64,000 nt of DNA from Cyanobacterium sp. Dongsha4 (GTDB lineage Bacteria > Cyanobacteriota > Cyanobacteriia > Cyanobacteriales > Cyanobacteriaceae): the NCBI RefSeq assembly GCF_036345015.1, contig NZ_CP084098.1, positions 4,105,326-4,169,325 of the forward strand, read 5' to 3'. The translations under genes were made by a program, and so were the position numbers. The notes beneath the pieces were generated by a model. The model searched no databases, was not told where the DNA came from, and saw only the letters and a program-made list of their open reading frames with translations. Below are positions 36,680 to 45,260 of this stretch, one piece after another. How positions within the stretch are numbered: the stretch's first letter is position 1; the number at the start of each line of letters is the position of its first letter.

Positions 36680-36856
36680 ATGGCTAAAATAAAAAAACTA
36701 AAAAGTTGTGATTACTGTAATCAATTAGTTAATCTTCGTTATCGCATTCAATATGATGAGAGTAATAAATGGTATCAAGTTTGTCCTAATTGTTGGAATA
36801 TCTTAGCAAAAGACAATTCTTTTTATCGTTATGGAGGCACTTGGAAAGCAAAATAA
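36680..36856 (+). CDS. 58-aa zinc-ribbon protein
   Basis: A short gene running from the ATG at 36680 to TAA at 36854-36856. It begins MAKIKKLKSCDYCNQLVNLR and continues YQVCPNCWNILAK, giving two CxxC knuckles (CDYC at residues 10-13 and CPNC at about 34-37), ending in an aromatic RYGGTW tail. The spacing is that of a zinc ribbon that binds nucleic acid or protein. Clean coding pattern and two complete Zn knuckles argue that it is real. Function unknown; stands alone after the GAPDH gene. Confidence 0.75.
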   Translation: MAKIKKLKSCDYCNQLVNLRYRIQYDESNKWYQVCPNCWNILAKDNSFYRYGGTWKAK

Positions 36857-37111
36857 TTTTTACAGCAGATAAAATACGTCATTAAATGTTAATTTTTGAT
36901 AACAATCATCACCTTACTGCCTGATGTTTCTGTATCATAATATACAGATTTTGATTTTTTGTTTGTTGTCAACATAAGATAATTTTTCAGTTATGGCAAT
37001 TAATTAAAACTTGATGAATTATTTTCTATTGTTTAAAGTAGTGCTTTCTTAATTCTGACGATTAATTGTTAATAACTGAATGTTATAGGTTACATTGATG
37101 GAGAAAAACCT

Positions 37112-37405
37112 ATGTCTGTTCAAGTAAGATCGATTAATTGTTCTGTTGGATTAAATCATCTAAGTACAAGTAAAGAGAAATCCCTTGCTATTCATGATGA
37201 TGTTAGGGCGGATAATCTTTTGGGCTGGAATCCTGTTTGTTTAATTACCTATAATCGGGATTCGTGGGTTAAATTAAATCAAGCACCAAATCCCTATGCA
37301 GAAGAAGAGGCTTTATTGTTGTGTGAAAAGGCTCCTGGTGTTTGGGTAAGTTGGATACCGGGGCATGGTGAAACGTTGTTGGATAAAAGTGAATTTTACT
37401 GTTAA
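37112..37405 (+). CDS. small conserved-looking protein of unknown function
   Basis: 97 aa, ATG start with GATGGAG as ribosome-binding site about 8 bases upstream. Soluble, with no signal peptide; notable stretches are GWNPVCLITYNRDSWVKLNQ and CEKAPGVWVSWIPGHGETLLD. The aromatic and hydrophobic pattern suggests a compact beta-rich fold. No family recognised. The terminator-like hairpin 156 bp downstream may end its transcript. Confidence 0.75.
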   Translation: MSVQVRSINCSVGLNHLSTSKEKSLAIHDDVRADNLLGWNPVCLITYNRDSWVKLNQAPNPYAEEEALLLCEKAPGVWVSWIPGHGETLLDKSEFYC

Positions 37406-37721
37406 GTCACTATTATTATTTTTAGATTTTTTGATAGGAATTAGAAGGATAAAAATCAATTAAGATATATTTTTGTTTAATTATTAGACAATTAGTATAA
37501 AAGTTTATACTTGACAAATTTCTACTACTAAAGATTTTATTTTCAACTTAGGTGTTGTATAGTCCCACATTATTTGTAGGGGCTTTTTGTTTTGCTAAAA
37601 AACTACTTATTATGTTTCTTTGTACTAACGTGCTGATAGAAAATAAGTATTCTATGTAACAGTATCCTGACAATAGATTGATTATGCTTAGTTATCAAAT
37701 TTAGTTAATGGATGGGTAAAA
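37406..37721. other. intergenic stretch upstream of the response regulator gene
   Basis: 316 bp with no open frame of interest. It holds a TTGACA at 37511-37516 with a TTTTAT 18 bases on, then the hairpin at 37561-37589. The remaining 130 bp before the GTG start of the regulator is AT-rich. Confidence 0.5.
37561..37589 (+). terminator. Rho-independent terminator
   Basis: AGTCCCACA-TTATT-TGTAGGGGCT pairs through a stem of about 9 bp (one G-T pair and one unpaired A) and runs straight into TTTTTG. It could end the 97-aa gene transcript, or a very short RNA started from the TTGACA at 37511. Confidence 0.65.
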
Positions 37722-38534
37722 GTGGTTTGTATAGCAATTATAGAAGGTAATCCTCATTTGCGATCGCTCTTAGGATGGCATTTACAGCAAGTCGGCTATA
37801 TAATCAACCAGTGTGGAAGTATTCAACAGGCAAAACAAAATTTAGCTAATCAATCACCAACTTTAGTTGTTTTAGATTCAGATTTACCCGACGGCGACGG
37901 ATTTGAGTTTTGTCAATGGTTATGTCAGTGTCACCAACCCTTAATTCTGATGTTGTCAGCACAAACCACAGAAAAAGATGTTGTGAAAGGATTAAAAGCA
38001 GGGGCTGATGATTATCTGAAAAAACCTTTTGGAATGCAAGAGTTTTTAGCTAGAGTCGAATCCTTATTGCGTCGTTTTCGGACTAATAACGCTCCTTTAA
38101 GTCTTGATTTTGGTGATTTAAAAATAGATTTAGTACAAAGAAGAGTAGAGTTTCGAGGACAATTTATCGATTTAACACCCCAAGAATTTAGTCTTTTATA
38201 TGTTCTTTCTCAGGCACAGGGAATTCCCCTCAGTCGCTCGGAATTATTGAGAAAAGCATGGCCAGAGGCGATCGAAAATCAAAGAACTATTGACACTCAT
38301 GTGTTATCATTGAGGAAAAAGATAGAATTAGACCCTCGCCAACCAAATGTAATTCAAACAGTTAGAAATGTGGGTTATCGTTTTAATTTAGAAGCACTGC
38401 AAAAACAAAGTTATTATCTACCATCAGAAAATATTACCCCTTCTAACAATAATCATCATTCTCTAAATCATAATAGCCACTATTCTTATAATAATAATGG
38501 TCGAGTTTTTCATGATAAAGTAATGGGAAGTTAA
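37722..38534 (+). CDS. OmpR-family response regulator with atypical acidic pocket
   Basis: 270 aa, GTG start. The receiver domain (residues 1-115) has the phospho-acceptor Asp in VVLDSDLPDGDG, Ser in LMLSAQ and Lys in DDYLKKPFG, but the usual acidic pair reads Glu-Gly (AIIEGNPHL) instead of Asp-Asp. The winged-helix DNA-binding domain spans about 125-225 (DLTPQEFSLLYVLSQ ... TIDTHVLSLRKKI ... TVRNVGYRF). An Asn/His/Ser-rich tail of about 40 residues follows. Resembles cyanobacterial regulators of stress and nutrient responses; the sensor partner is not in the window. Phosphorylation-independent action is possible. Confidence 0.9.
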   Translation: MVCIAIIEGNPHLRSLLGWHLQQVGYIINQCGSIQQAKQNLANQSPTLVVLDSDLPDGDGFEFCQWLCQCHQPLILMLSAQTTEKDVVKGLKAGADDYLKKPFGMQEFLARVESLLRRFRTNNAPLSLDFGDLKIDLVQRRVEFRGQFIDLTPQEFSLLYVLSQAQGIPLSRSELLRKAWPEAIENQRTIDTHVLSLRKKIELDPRQPNVIQTVRNVGYRFNLEALQKQSYYLPSENITPSNNNHHSLNHNSHYSYNNNGRVFHDKVMGS

Positions 38535-38677
38535 CAGGAAAAACTATTTATAATTTAGAGGTTGCTTAATCGCGACATAACACATAATTAAATCACTCTA
38601 AGTATTTAACACTCAAAATATTATTACTATTCCCCATTCCCAATCTCAACTGAAAATTATAGCTTAATTTATTAACG

Positions 38678-40087
38678 TTATAATCTATTTTTTGCTCTAT
38701 CTCGCCAACTTAAACAACCCTGTAAAAATGTTTCTAATTGAGGTATTAACTCGCCAAAATGAAGGTGTAAATAAGAACCAAAAACATTGTATCTTTGCCA
38801 TCCTTGATAGGAAATAATTTTCTGAGTATAATAGTCTTTGAGTTCCAACATGGGAGCAGATGATTTATCTATCTGATAGGGTGTTGGTTGAAAACTATCT
38901 ACTGCTCGATGAAATTCGTGACCCATTAATGTTTGATTAATATTGATAAAATCATTGGCAATTAGAGTTTTTACTTGTCTAAAACCGATAGTTAATTTAT
39001 TACTCATAACAGTAAAATGAGGTAAAATACCCACCATTTCCCATTTATCTCCTCTAAAATCTTCAATTCCTGCCGATAAATACATCATTCCACCACACTC
39101 GGCATAAGTAGGAATACCATTTTCAATTTTCTTTTTAATACTCGTTTGAAAGGATTTATTTTCGGATAACTGAGATGCAAATATTTCTGGAAATCCTCCT
39201 CCTAAATAAATGCCATGAATGTCTGATGGTAAATTTTTATCTTCTAAAGGACTAACTTCAATTAATTCGATACCTAAATATTTTAATATATCCAAATTAT
39301 CTTGATAGTAAAAATTAAAACTTTTGTCTTTAGCAATGGCGATTTTGAGAGGGTATTTATTATTATTTTTAAATAAAAAATAATTAACTTTTTTTGTTAA
39401 TTTATCACTATATAAATACTGATTTAATAGTTGCCAATTAATATTTTGTTTTGCCAATTCACCTAACTGCTGAAATATTTGCTGATGTTGAGTTACTTCT
39501 TCTGTGGGAATTAAACCTAAGTGTCTTGATGGCAACTCGATTTTTTGATGCTTAAACCATACCCCCATGATAGGAATATTTAGTTTTTCTAGTCCCACTT
39601 TTAATAAAGATAAATGTTTTTCACTGGCAACTTTATTTAGAATTACTCCTACTATTTTCACTTCTGGATCAAAATTTATATATCCAGATGCGATCGCACT
39701 TATACTTGAGCTTATTTTACTACAATCAAGAGTTAAAATTACAGATAAATTTAATAGTTTAGCAATATAGGCTGTGCTACCATAATGTGCATTCTGAGAG
39801 TTAGGAACTCCATCAAATAAACCCATTACGCCTTCAACAATGGCAATATCTTTATCCTGAGTATAATAATCAAAGCACCATTTAACATAGTCTGGGGAGG
39901 TTAAAATTGGATCAAGATTACGACACGATTTACCGGTAATTGCAGTGTGAAACATAGGATCAATATAATCAGGACCCACTTTAAAAGATTGTATAGACTT
40001 CCCTAGACGAGTTAACCATGACAATAACGCTAAAGTAATTGTTGTTTTACCGACTCCACTTCTTTCACCAGCAATGATTATTCCCAT
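38678..40087 (-). CDS. cbiA: cobyrinate a,c-diamide synthase (CbiA/CobB)
   Basis: 469 aa. It starts with the synthetase P-loop GERSGVGKTTITLALL, has FKVGPDYIDPMFH and VEGVMGLFDG in the DTBS-like half, and the glutaminase half has the nucleophile Cys in YAECGGMMYLS (about residue 330). It amidates the a and c carboxylates of (cobalt-precorrin) cobyrinic acid using glutamine and ATP. Downstream the response regulator gene converges; upstream is a 261-bp AT-rich gap. Not clustered with cbiT or cobO. Confidence 0.95.
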   Translation of the reverse strand: MGIIIAGERSGVGKTTITLALLSWLTRLGKSIQSFKVGPDYIDPMFHTAITGKSCRNLDPILTSPDYVKWCFDYYTQDKDIAIVEGVMGLFDGVPNSQNAHYGSTAYIAKLLNLSVILTLDCSKISSSISAIASGYINFDPEVKIVGVILNKVASEKHLSLLKVGLEKLNIPIMGVWFKHQKIELPSRHLGLIPTEEVTQHQQIFQQLGELAKQNINWQLLNQYLYSDKLTKKVNYFLFKNNNKYPLKIAIAKDKSFNFYYQDNLDILKYLGIELIEVSPLEDKNLPSDIHGIYLGGGFPEIFASQLSENKSFQTSIKKKIENGIPTYAECGGMMYLSAGIEDFRGDKWEMVGILPHFTVMSNKLTIGFRQVKTLIANDFININQTLMGHEFHRAVDSFQPTPYQIDKSSAPMLELKDYYTQKIISYQGWQRYNVFGSYLHLHFGELIPQLETFLQGCLSWRDRAKNRL

Positions 40088-40348
40088 AACAATATTTTAG
40101 TAATACTAAATCAATTTTAATGAATTTTAAACAATTATTTTTTACTTTAAATTTTCCTAAAAATTCCCTAAAGTGTTATTTTTATAATTATTAGTAATTC
40201 TAGTATTTGCAGAAAAAGATAGTCAAATTTTATTTGTCAATTTTATACTTTTTTGGCTTTTTATTATTATCATAAGGTTTATAATTACTCTTAAATAATT
40301 AATATTAAATAACTCTCTTTATTCTATCACCAAAAGAATCCCTATACT

Positions 40349-40930
40349 ATGAATGATCAATTAAAAATAGATAATTTAGATGACTTAAATAGTGTTTTAA
40401 AAACAAATAATATTGACATAAATCAATGGAACCATGAGCAAGGAAACAAAACGATTGAAGAATTATATCAAGAAATAAAAGAAGGAGAATCACAATTAAA
40501 ATTAATTCAAGGAAAGCTAGTTAGACTTATGAAAGTAAGTGCGATCGAAGTTATTTTTAATTTAGGAAATAATTATTTTCAACTGATTGAAGATAAGCAA
40601 ATATTTTTAACTGGAATAGTAAGAAGAAGAGAACAAAATTTTATTACCGAAAAAATAAAGGGAGGAGAAAATTCTCTCCAGGGTGCATATAGAGGTTTAG
40701 AGGAAGAAATAGGATTAAAAACTGAGAAAAAATTAAATCTTATGAGGGAAACAGTGTGGGAAAAAATATCTCCTAGCTATCCAAATTTAATGACCTTTTA
40801 TAAAGTCTTTAATTACCGTATCATTTTGGAAGAAGAAGAGTTAAAACAAATACGATTTTCTGAGTATAGAGAACAAGAAAAAATTATTAGTTTATTTACT
40901 CTAATCCCCACTAAATTTTTATCAAAATAG
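40349..40930 (+). CDS. divergent Nudix-like protein
   Basis: 193 aa. An N-terminal helical part (LDDLNSVLKTNNIDINQW ... KTIEELYQEIKEGES) precedes a domain whose residues about 105-123, GGENSLQGAYRGLEEEIGL, look like a Nudix box. The canonical REUxEExGU is RGLEEEIGL here, so the first Glu of the metal-binding set is replaced by Gly while the EE pair is kept. It could be a Nudix hydrolase with altered metal binding or a non-catalytic relative. Convergent with menC, only 15 bp apart. Confidence 0.65.
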   Translation: MNDQLKIDNLDDLNSVLKTNNIDINQWNHEQGNKTIEELYQEIKEGESQLKLIQGKLVRLMKVSAIEVIFNLGNNYFQLIEDKQIFLTGIVRRREQNFITEKIKGGENSLQGAYRGLEEEIGLKTEKKLNLMRETVWEKISPSYPNLMTFYKVFNYRIILEEEELKQIRFSEYREQEKIISLFTLIPTKFLSK

Positions 40931-40945
40931 ATTTTTCAGCAACTT

Positions 40946-42055
40946 TTAACCATAAGTATCACAAGCCTGTACAAATTTACTAAAACTTTTTTGATTGATG
41001 TCAACCCCGATACCAAATCCTTGGGGTACATCAATAGTAGAATCAGAACTGTTAAGAGAAAAAACCTGATGAATTATATCTTCATGAAAATAGCGGTTAG
41101 TGGCTGAAATATCCGCAGGAAGAGTAAAATTACTAAGACTGGCTAAATGTAAGTTTGTTGCCCTACCAATGCCTGATTCTAGCATACCTCCACACCATAA
41201 TTGAATTTCTGCTTTCTGGCATAGATCATGAATTTGTAAAGCATGACTAATACCTCCTACTCTTGAGGGTTTAAGGTTAATTATTTTCCCAGCTTGAAGT
41301 GCGATCGCAACTCGTGTATCATGTAAGCTATTAATACTTTCATCAAGACAGATAGGAGTTTTAATTAAAGTTTGTAAATAAGCATGATCTAATAAATCAT
41401 CGTAAGCTAAAGGTTGTTCAATCATCAACAAATTGAACTCATCTAAGACTTTTAGTGAGTCTATATCATTAAGAGAAAAAGACGAATTAGCATCCGCCAT
41501 TAACGTCAAATAAGAATATTTTTCCCGAATAGTTTTTAAAGGTTCGATGGCATAATTAGGGGCTATTTTTAACTTAATTCTTTGATAACCTTGTTGGAGA
41601 TAATCGTCTATGCGTTGTAATAAGTAACTCAAATTATCTTGCATTGAAACACTAACCCCCACCTGAATCCGTTTCTTCTCTCCCCCCAAGAATTGAGATA
41701 ATGACATAGAATTGGCTTTCGCTAATAAATCCCAAATAGCATCATCTAAACAAGACTTAGCCATATTATGACCACGAACACGAGAAAATACTTTACTCAG
41801 TGCCACAGGAGAATCAATACTTTTGCCGAGGAGTTGAGGAATAAGAAAATCTTTGAGAATATGAGACGCTGTAGCAATTGTTTCATAAGTGTAACAAGGA
41901 ATAGGAAATACAGGACATTCCCCCCAACCAATTATTCCCTCACTTTTAACCGCAACAATTAAGCAATCATGACTATACAATTCACCATTACTAAATTGAA
42001 AAGGACGAATAAAGGGAATTGATAATTGATAAATTTGTATTTCTTCTATCTTCAT
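40946..42055 (-). CDS. menC: o-succinylbenzoate synthase (enolase superfamily)
   Basis: 369 aa from the ATG at 42055; an ATG at 42067 is also in frame but adds four non-conserved residues. Enolase-superfamily catalytic set: Lys161 and Lys163 (IKLKIAP), metal ligands Asp188 (MADANSS), Glu213 (MIEQPL) and Asp238 (CLDESI), and Lys262 (NLKPSRVGG). It dehydrates SHCHC to o-succinylbenzoate in phylloquinone synthesis for photosystem I. N-succinylamino-acid racemase or dipeptide epimerase are related alternatives; the cyanobacterial setting favours MenC. Overlaps nothing; the DprA-like gene lies 72 bp upstream on the same strand. Confidence 0.82.
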   Translation of the reverse strand: MKIEEIQIYQLSIPFIRPFQFSNGELYSHDCLIVAVKSEGIIGWGECPVFPIPCYTYETIATASHILKDFLIPQLLGKSIDSPVALSKVFSRVRGHNMAKSCLDDAIWDLLAKANSMSLSQFLGGEKKRIQVGVSVSMQDNLSYLLQRIDDYLQQGYQRIKLKIAPNYAIEPLKTIREKYSYLTLMADANSSFSLNDIDSLKVLDEFNLLMIEQPLAYDDLLDHAYLQTLIKTPICLDESINSLHDTRVAIALQAGKIINLKPSRVGGISHALQIHDLCQKAEIQLWCGGMLESGIGRATNLHLASLSNFTLPADISATNRYFHEDIIHQVFSLNSSDSTIDVPQGFGIGVDINQKSFSKFVQACDTYG

Positions 42056-42127
42056 AAACAAGCCCATACAGCTTGAGACAAGACAAAAAATTGTCTTGAG
42101 CCTCTTGCTTTATAATCATTAACCCCC

Positions 42128-42631
42128 TTAGTCAAAATAAAATCGAGTCACAACTTTTCGTTGTTCATCTGCTTCTTTACAAGTTTGAATGAGAGTGTGA
42201 CTATCATGAAAAGCAAAGCATATTAATTGTTGACAACGAGAGATAATATCTCGATTGCAAATAGCACTGGCTTCCCCTAAAGAAAGATTATCATAGTCAG
42301 GATTTTCTACAAGATGAATTACTTGTTTTAACTGTTCCTGAGATTCTCTAGGTTGACGAGCTAGACTTTGGGGTAGAATAACAGTGAGCAGATTCGGATC
42401 AGCGCGCATTGCCCCTTTTATAGCTGCGGAATTAGTACCTGCCGCCCCAGAGGTAATGATTCTGTTTCCTTCTAACACGAGGGCATAACTCATCATTTCG
42501 ATTAAATGTTGATGAGTAATTGGCACATGACGAGAACCTAAAAGGGCTATTTTTTTTGAGCCAGTTTGCTGGATAGCCGCTAATTCTTGTGCCAGAGTAT
42601 CAAGTTTTGGAATTTCTAGTGATTGACTCAA
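42128..42631 (-). CDS. DprA/Smf-like Rossmann protein
   Basis: 167 aa. The only possible start is TTG at 42631: the frame is closed two codons upstream and the first internal Met is beyond residue 40, inside the fold. IALLGSRHVPITHQH, GNRIITSGAAGTNSAAIKGAM and LTVILPQSL follow the DprA/LOG Rossmann pattern for nucleotide or DNA binding. It lacks the extra domains of full-length DprA (about 300-380 aa), so it may not load RecA on transforming DNA. Cyanobacterial genomes annotate such proteins as DNA recombination-mediator A. Confidence 0.8.
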   Translation of the reverse strand: MSQSLEIPKLDTLAQELAAIQQTGSKKIALLGSRHVPITHQHLIEMMSYALVLEGNRIITSGAAGTNSAAIKGAMRADPNLLTVILPQSLARQPRESQEQLKQVIHLVENPDYDNLSLGEASAICNRDIISRCQQLICFAFHDSHTLIQTCKEADEQRKVVTRFYFD

Positions 42632-42770
42632 AGACTGTTAATTGATCTTTAAATTTTCCTTGTTATTCTAACAAATGATTGTGCTTAATCCTAATATTCT
42701 ATGGATAATTTCCTTTTTTCCTTTTTTACTTGCATTATCTATAGTTCCTGAGTATAATGTTATATTGCTA

Positions 42771-42844
42771 GGACGTATAGCTCAGTTGGTTAGAGTACAT
42801 CGTTGACATCGATGGGGTCACTGGTTCGAATCCAGTTACGTCCA
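42771..42844 (+). tRNA. tRNA-Val (GAC)
   Basis: 74-nt cloverleaf. Acceptor stem GGACGTA/TACGTCC, D arm with AGTTGGTTA, anticodon stem CATCG/CGATG around loop TTGACAT (anticodon GAC), T arm ACTGG-TTCGAAT-CCAGT, discriminator A. CCA is not encoded. Confidence 0.95.
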
Positions 42845-42937
42845 CTCCTTGTCGTACATTAGTTCATTGATCTGAAAACTGCTGTAAGTATGATAGAAGT
42901 CATCTATTTGTGAGAAATAATTTTTACTTCAATGGAG

Positions 42938-43924
42938 TTATCCTAAAAGAACATTAACTTGGTTTCGTCCCTTTGTTTTTGACTGATATAAGGCTTTGTC
43001 TGCATTTTTTAATAAATCATCAGGGTTATTTTTTTGATCGGGAATGGTACAACTTGCCCCGACACTTAGGGTTACATATTCAGATGTATTCGAGGTTTCG
43101 TGAGGAATTTTTGCTCCTAAAACTTGATTACAAACGGATTTTCCTAAATGTAATGCCCCTTGCCAAGAAGAGTAGGGTAGAATAATGGCAAATTCTTCTC
43201 CGCCATAACGGGCTAGTAAGTCTGTTTTTCTTTTTGTACTAAGTGATAATACTTGAGCAACACAACGCAAACATTCATCTCCTTTTTGATGACCATAGGT
43301 ATCGTTATAGAGTTTAAAGTGATCTATATCACAAATTATGAGAGAAAGGGGTTTTTGTTCTCTTTTCATTTGTTGCCATTGTTGAGATAAATATTGATTG
43401 AAATGACGACGATTAGAAACTTTTGTTAGATCATCAATGATTGCTAATTCTTCTAATTTTTTATTGGCTTGGCGTAGGGATGTCTCTGCTTTTTTCCTTT
43501 TTTCTATTTCTTTTTGAAGGGAAAGATTTTGATTAATTAGTTGTTTTTTTTGTTCTTGAATTGTCAACTGATTTTTGGTTCTAATTAAAACTTCTTCGGG
43601 GTAAAATGGTTTTGTAATGTAGTCTGACCCACCTAAGTTAAAAGCTCTAATCTTGTCATCTGAACGATCGCACCCACTAAGAAAAATAATTGGAATTTCT
43701 TTGGTTATAGAATTAGACTTGATAATTTCACAAACTTGATAACCATTAATCCCCGGCATATTTATATCTAAAAGAATCAAATCTGGTTTTTTTTTGGCGA
43801 TTTCTTCTAGGGCATGAGAGCCATTAATAGCTTGACGAATATGATAACCTTGAGTGGCAAAAATTTTTTTTAATAACTGAATATTATTGACAATATCATC
43901 AACTATCAAAATATCATAATTCAT
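42938..43924 (-). CDS. diguanylate cyclase response regulator (REC-GGDEF)
   Basis: 328 aa. Receiver domain at 1-120 with the DD pair (ILIVDDIVNN), phospho-Asp in LILLDINMPG and Lys in DYITKPF; a short coiled coil (residues about 120-160); then GGDEF with an intact active site RYGGEEFAI. An RxxD inhibitory site (RKTD) stands five residues before GGEEF, so product inhibition by c-di-GMP is expected. It begins 10 bp after the PatA-like gene and is surely co-transcribed, which ties its c-di-GMP output to that regulator. Confidence 0.95.
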   Translation of the reverse strand: MNYDILIVDDIVNNIQLLKKIFATQGYHIRQAINGSHALEEIAKKKPDLILLDINMPGINGYQVCEIIKSNSITKEIPIIFLSGCDRSDDKIRAFNLGGSDYITKPFYPEEVLIRTKNQLTIQEQKKQLINQNLSLQKEIEKRKKAETSLRQANKKLEELAIIDDLTKVSNRRHFNQYLSQQWQQMKREQKPLSLIICDIDHFKLYNDTYGHQKGDECLRCVAQVLSLSTKRKTDLLARYGGEEFAIILPYSSWQGALHLGKSVCNQVLGAKIPHETSNTSEYVTLSVGASCTIPDQKNNPDDLLKNADKALYQSKTKGRNQVNVLLG

Positions 43925-43934
43925 ATTTTTACCA

Positions 43935-45131
43935 TTAATTTTCGAGGAGAGATAAATGTTTATTGACGATGACTAATACTTCTTCTGGATTAATTGGTTT
44001 AGCCATGAAATCGGAAGCACCAATTATTTTACTTCTCACCCTTTCAATCATGCCGTCATTAGAGGTTAAAACTATAATGGGAGTATTACGAAAGAAAGAT
44101 AATTTCCGTAAACTGGCACAAATTTCATAACCATTCGTATCAGGCATTACTAAGTCTAAGAAGATCATATCTGGTTTTGAGGCTAAAATTTTGGCGATCG
44201 CCTTTAAGGGTTCTGTAATACCCAAAAATCTATATCCTGCTTTTTTGAGAATAATATTCATGGTTTCGCAAATTAAAGGACTATCATCGATACAAGCAAT
44301 TAATGGTGTTCTTGTTTCCGCTTCTTGGACTTCTGTAACTGGGGAAATTGGTGCTGGTAAATCAGCCACAGAGACTAAATCAATATAGCCTTGTTGGATA
44401 TAAGGTAGTAAAGAACTACTAAACTGAGGTAAATCTCGTTTAAATTGTACCGCTAAATCCCTTAGAGTGTTCCTGCCATTAAATAGTTTTTGAAAAATCT
44501 CATAGGTTTTTGGTGATGTTTTTGCCTGTAATTGTTTTGCAGAACGTATTATAGGAGCTTTATTGGGACTGCGATCGCCCAATCTGAGGTTAACCCATTG
44601 TTGCCATTGTTGCCATGCGGGTACGATAACTTGACTAGCATCAAGGAGAAAAATTTGCTCCTCAAGGGGAATATGTACCTTACTATTAAGGAAAAAACTT
44701 ATTTCAATGGTTTGATTGAGATCAAAAAAAATCTCGATCAGGATATTATTCACCATTTTAATAACGCCATCCCGACTAACTTTGCCCTCTAAAAGCCAAT
44801 GGCGCACCAACTCATATTCCCAACAAAACTTAACTTTTTCCGAAGATATAGACTTAATTTCCTGCTCTAAAAAGACTTGATCTGAAGCCACTTCTGGAAG
44901 AAAAGCCGCTAAATTACGACGCCAACGCCTGACGGAGTGATTTCCTCCTGTAGCACAAATTAATCTACCCATATAAAGATAAAATCGCCATTGTTCTTTT
45001 CCCGGATGTACCAACTGTAATTCACCACTAAACTGATGTTTTTTTAGAACATTAAACAGATAACTTTGTTTTGATGCCACAAAACCTTTAATGGGAATAC
45101 TACTATGATTTTCTTGGTTTGGCGTTTCCAT
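43935..45131 (-). CDS. PatA-like response regulator (PATAN-REC)
   Basis: 398 aa. Residues 1-250 form the PATAN/DUF4388-type region (GFVASKQSYLFNVLKKHQFSGELQ, WRFYLYMGRLICATGG, RRWRR), and residues 278-398 a receiver domain with IDDSPL, phospho-Asp in IFLDLVMPDTNGYE and FMAKPINP. This layout is found in PixG, TaxP1 and PatA, which relay signals to phototaxis, twitching motility or heterocyst pattern systems. No chemotaxis genes are adjacent; the next gene, 10 bp downstream, is a REC-GGDEF diguanylate cyclase. Confidence 0.93.
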   Translation of the reverse strand: METPNQENHSSIPIKGFVASKQSYLFNVLKKHQFSGELQLVHPGKEQWRFYLYMGRLICATGGNHSVRRWRRNLAAFLPEVASDQVFLEQEIKSISSEKVKFCWEYELVRHWLLEGKVSRDGVIKMVNNILIEIFFDLNQTIEISFFLNSKVHIPLEEQIFLLDASQVIVPAWQQWQQWVNLRLGDRSPNKAPIIRSAKQLQAKTSPKTYEIFQKLFNGRNTLRDLAVQFKRDLPQFSSSLLPYIQQGYIDLVSVADLPAPISPVTEVQEAETRTPLIACIDDSPLICETMNIILKKAGYRFLGITEPLKAIAKILASKPDMIFLDLVMPDTNGYEICASLRKLSFFRNTPIIVLTSNDGMIERVRSKIIGASDFMAKPINPEEVLVIVNKHLSLLEN

Positions 45132-45260
45132 TAGCGGTATGTCAAATCTATTCGAGCTTTTATTATGTTGATCTTAGTATAATATTTCAATGAGGAATTA
45201 GTAATTATCATCTAAAATCACAGACCTAAAACCCGACAGCAAAAACTCTACACCTAAACA

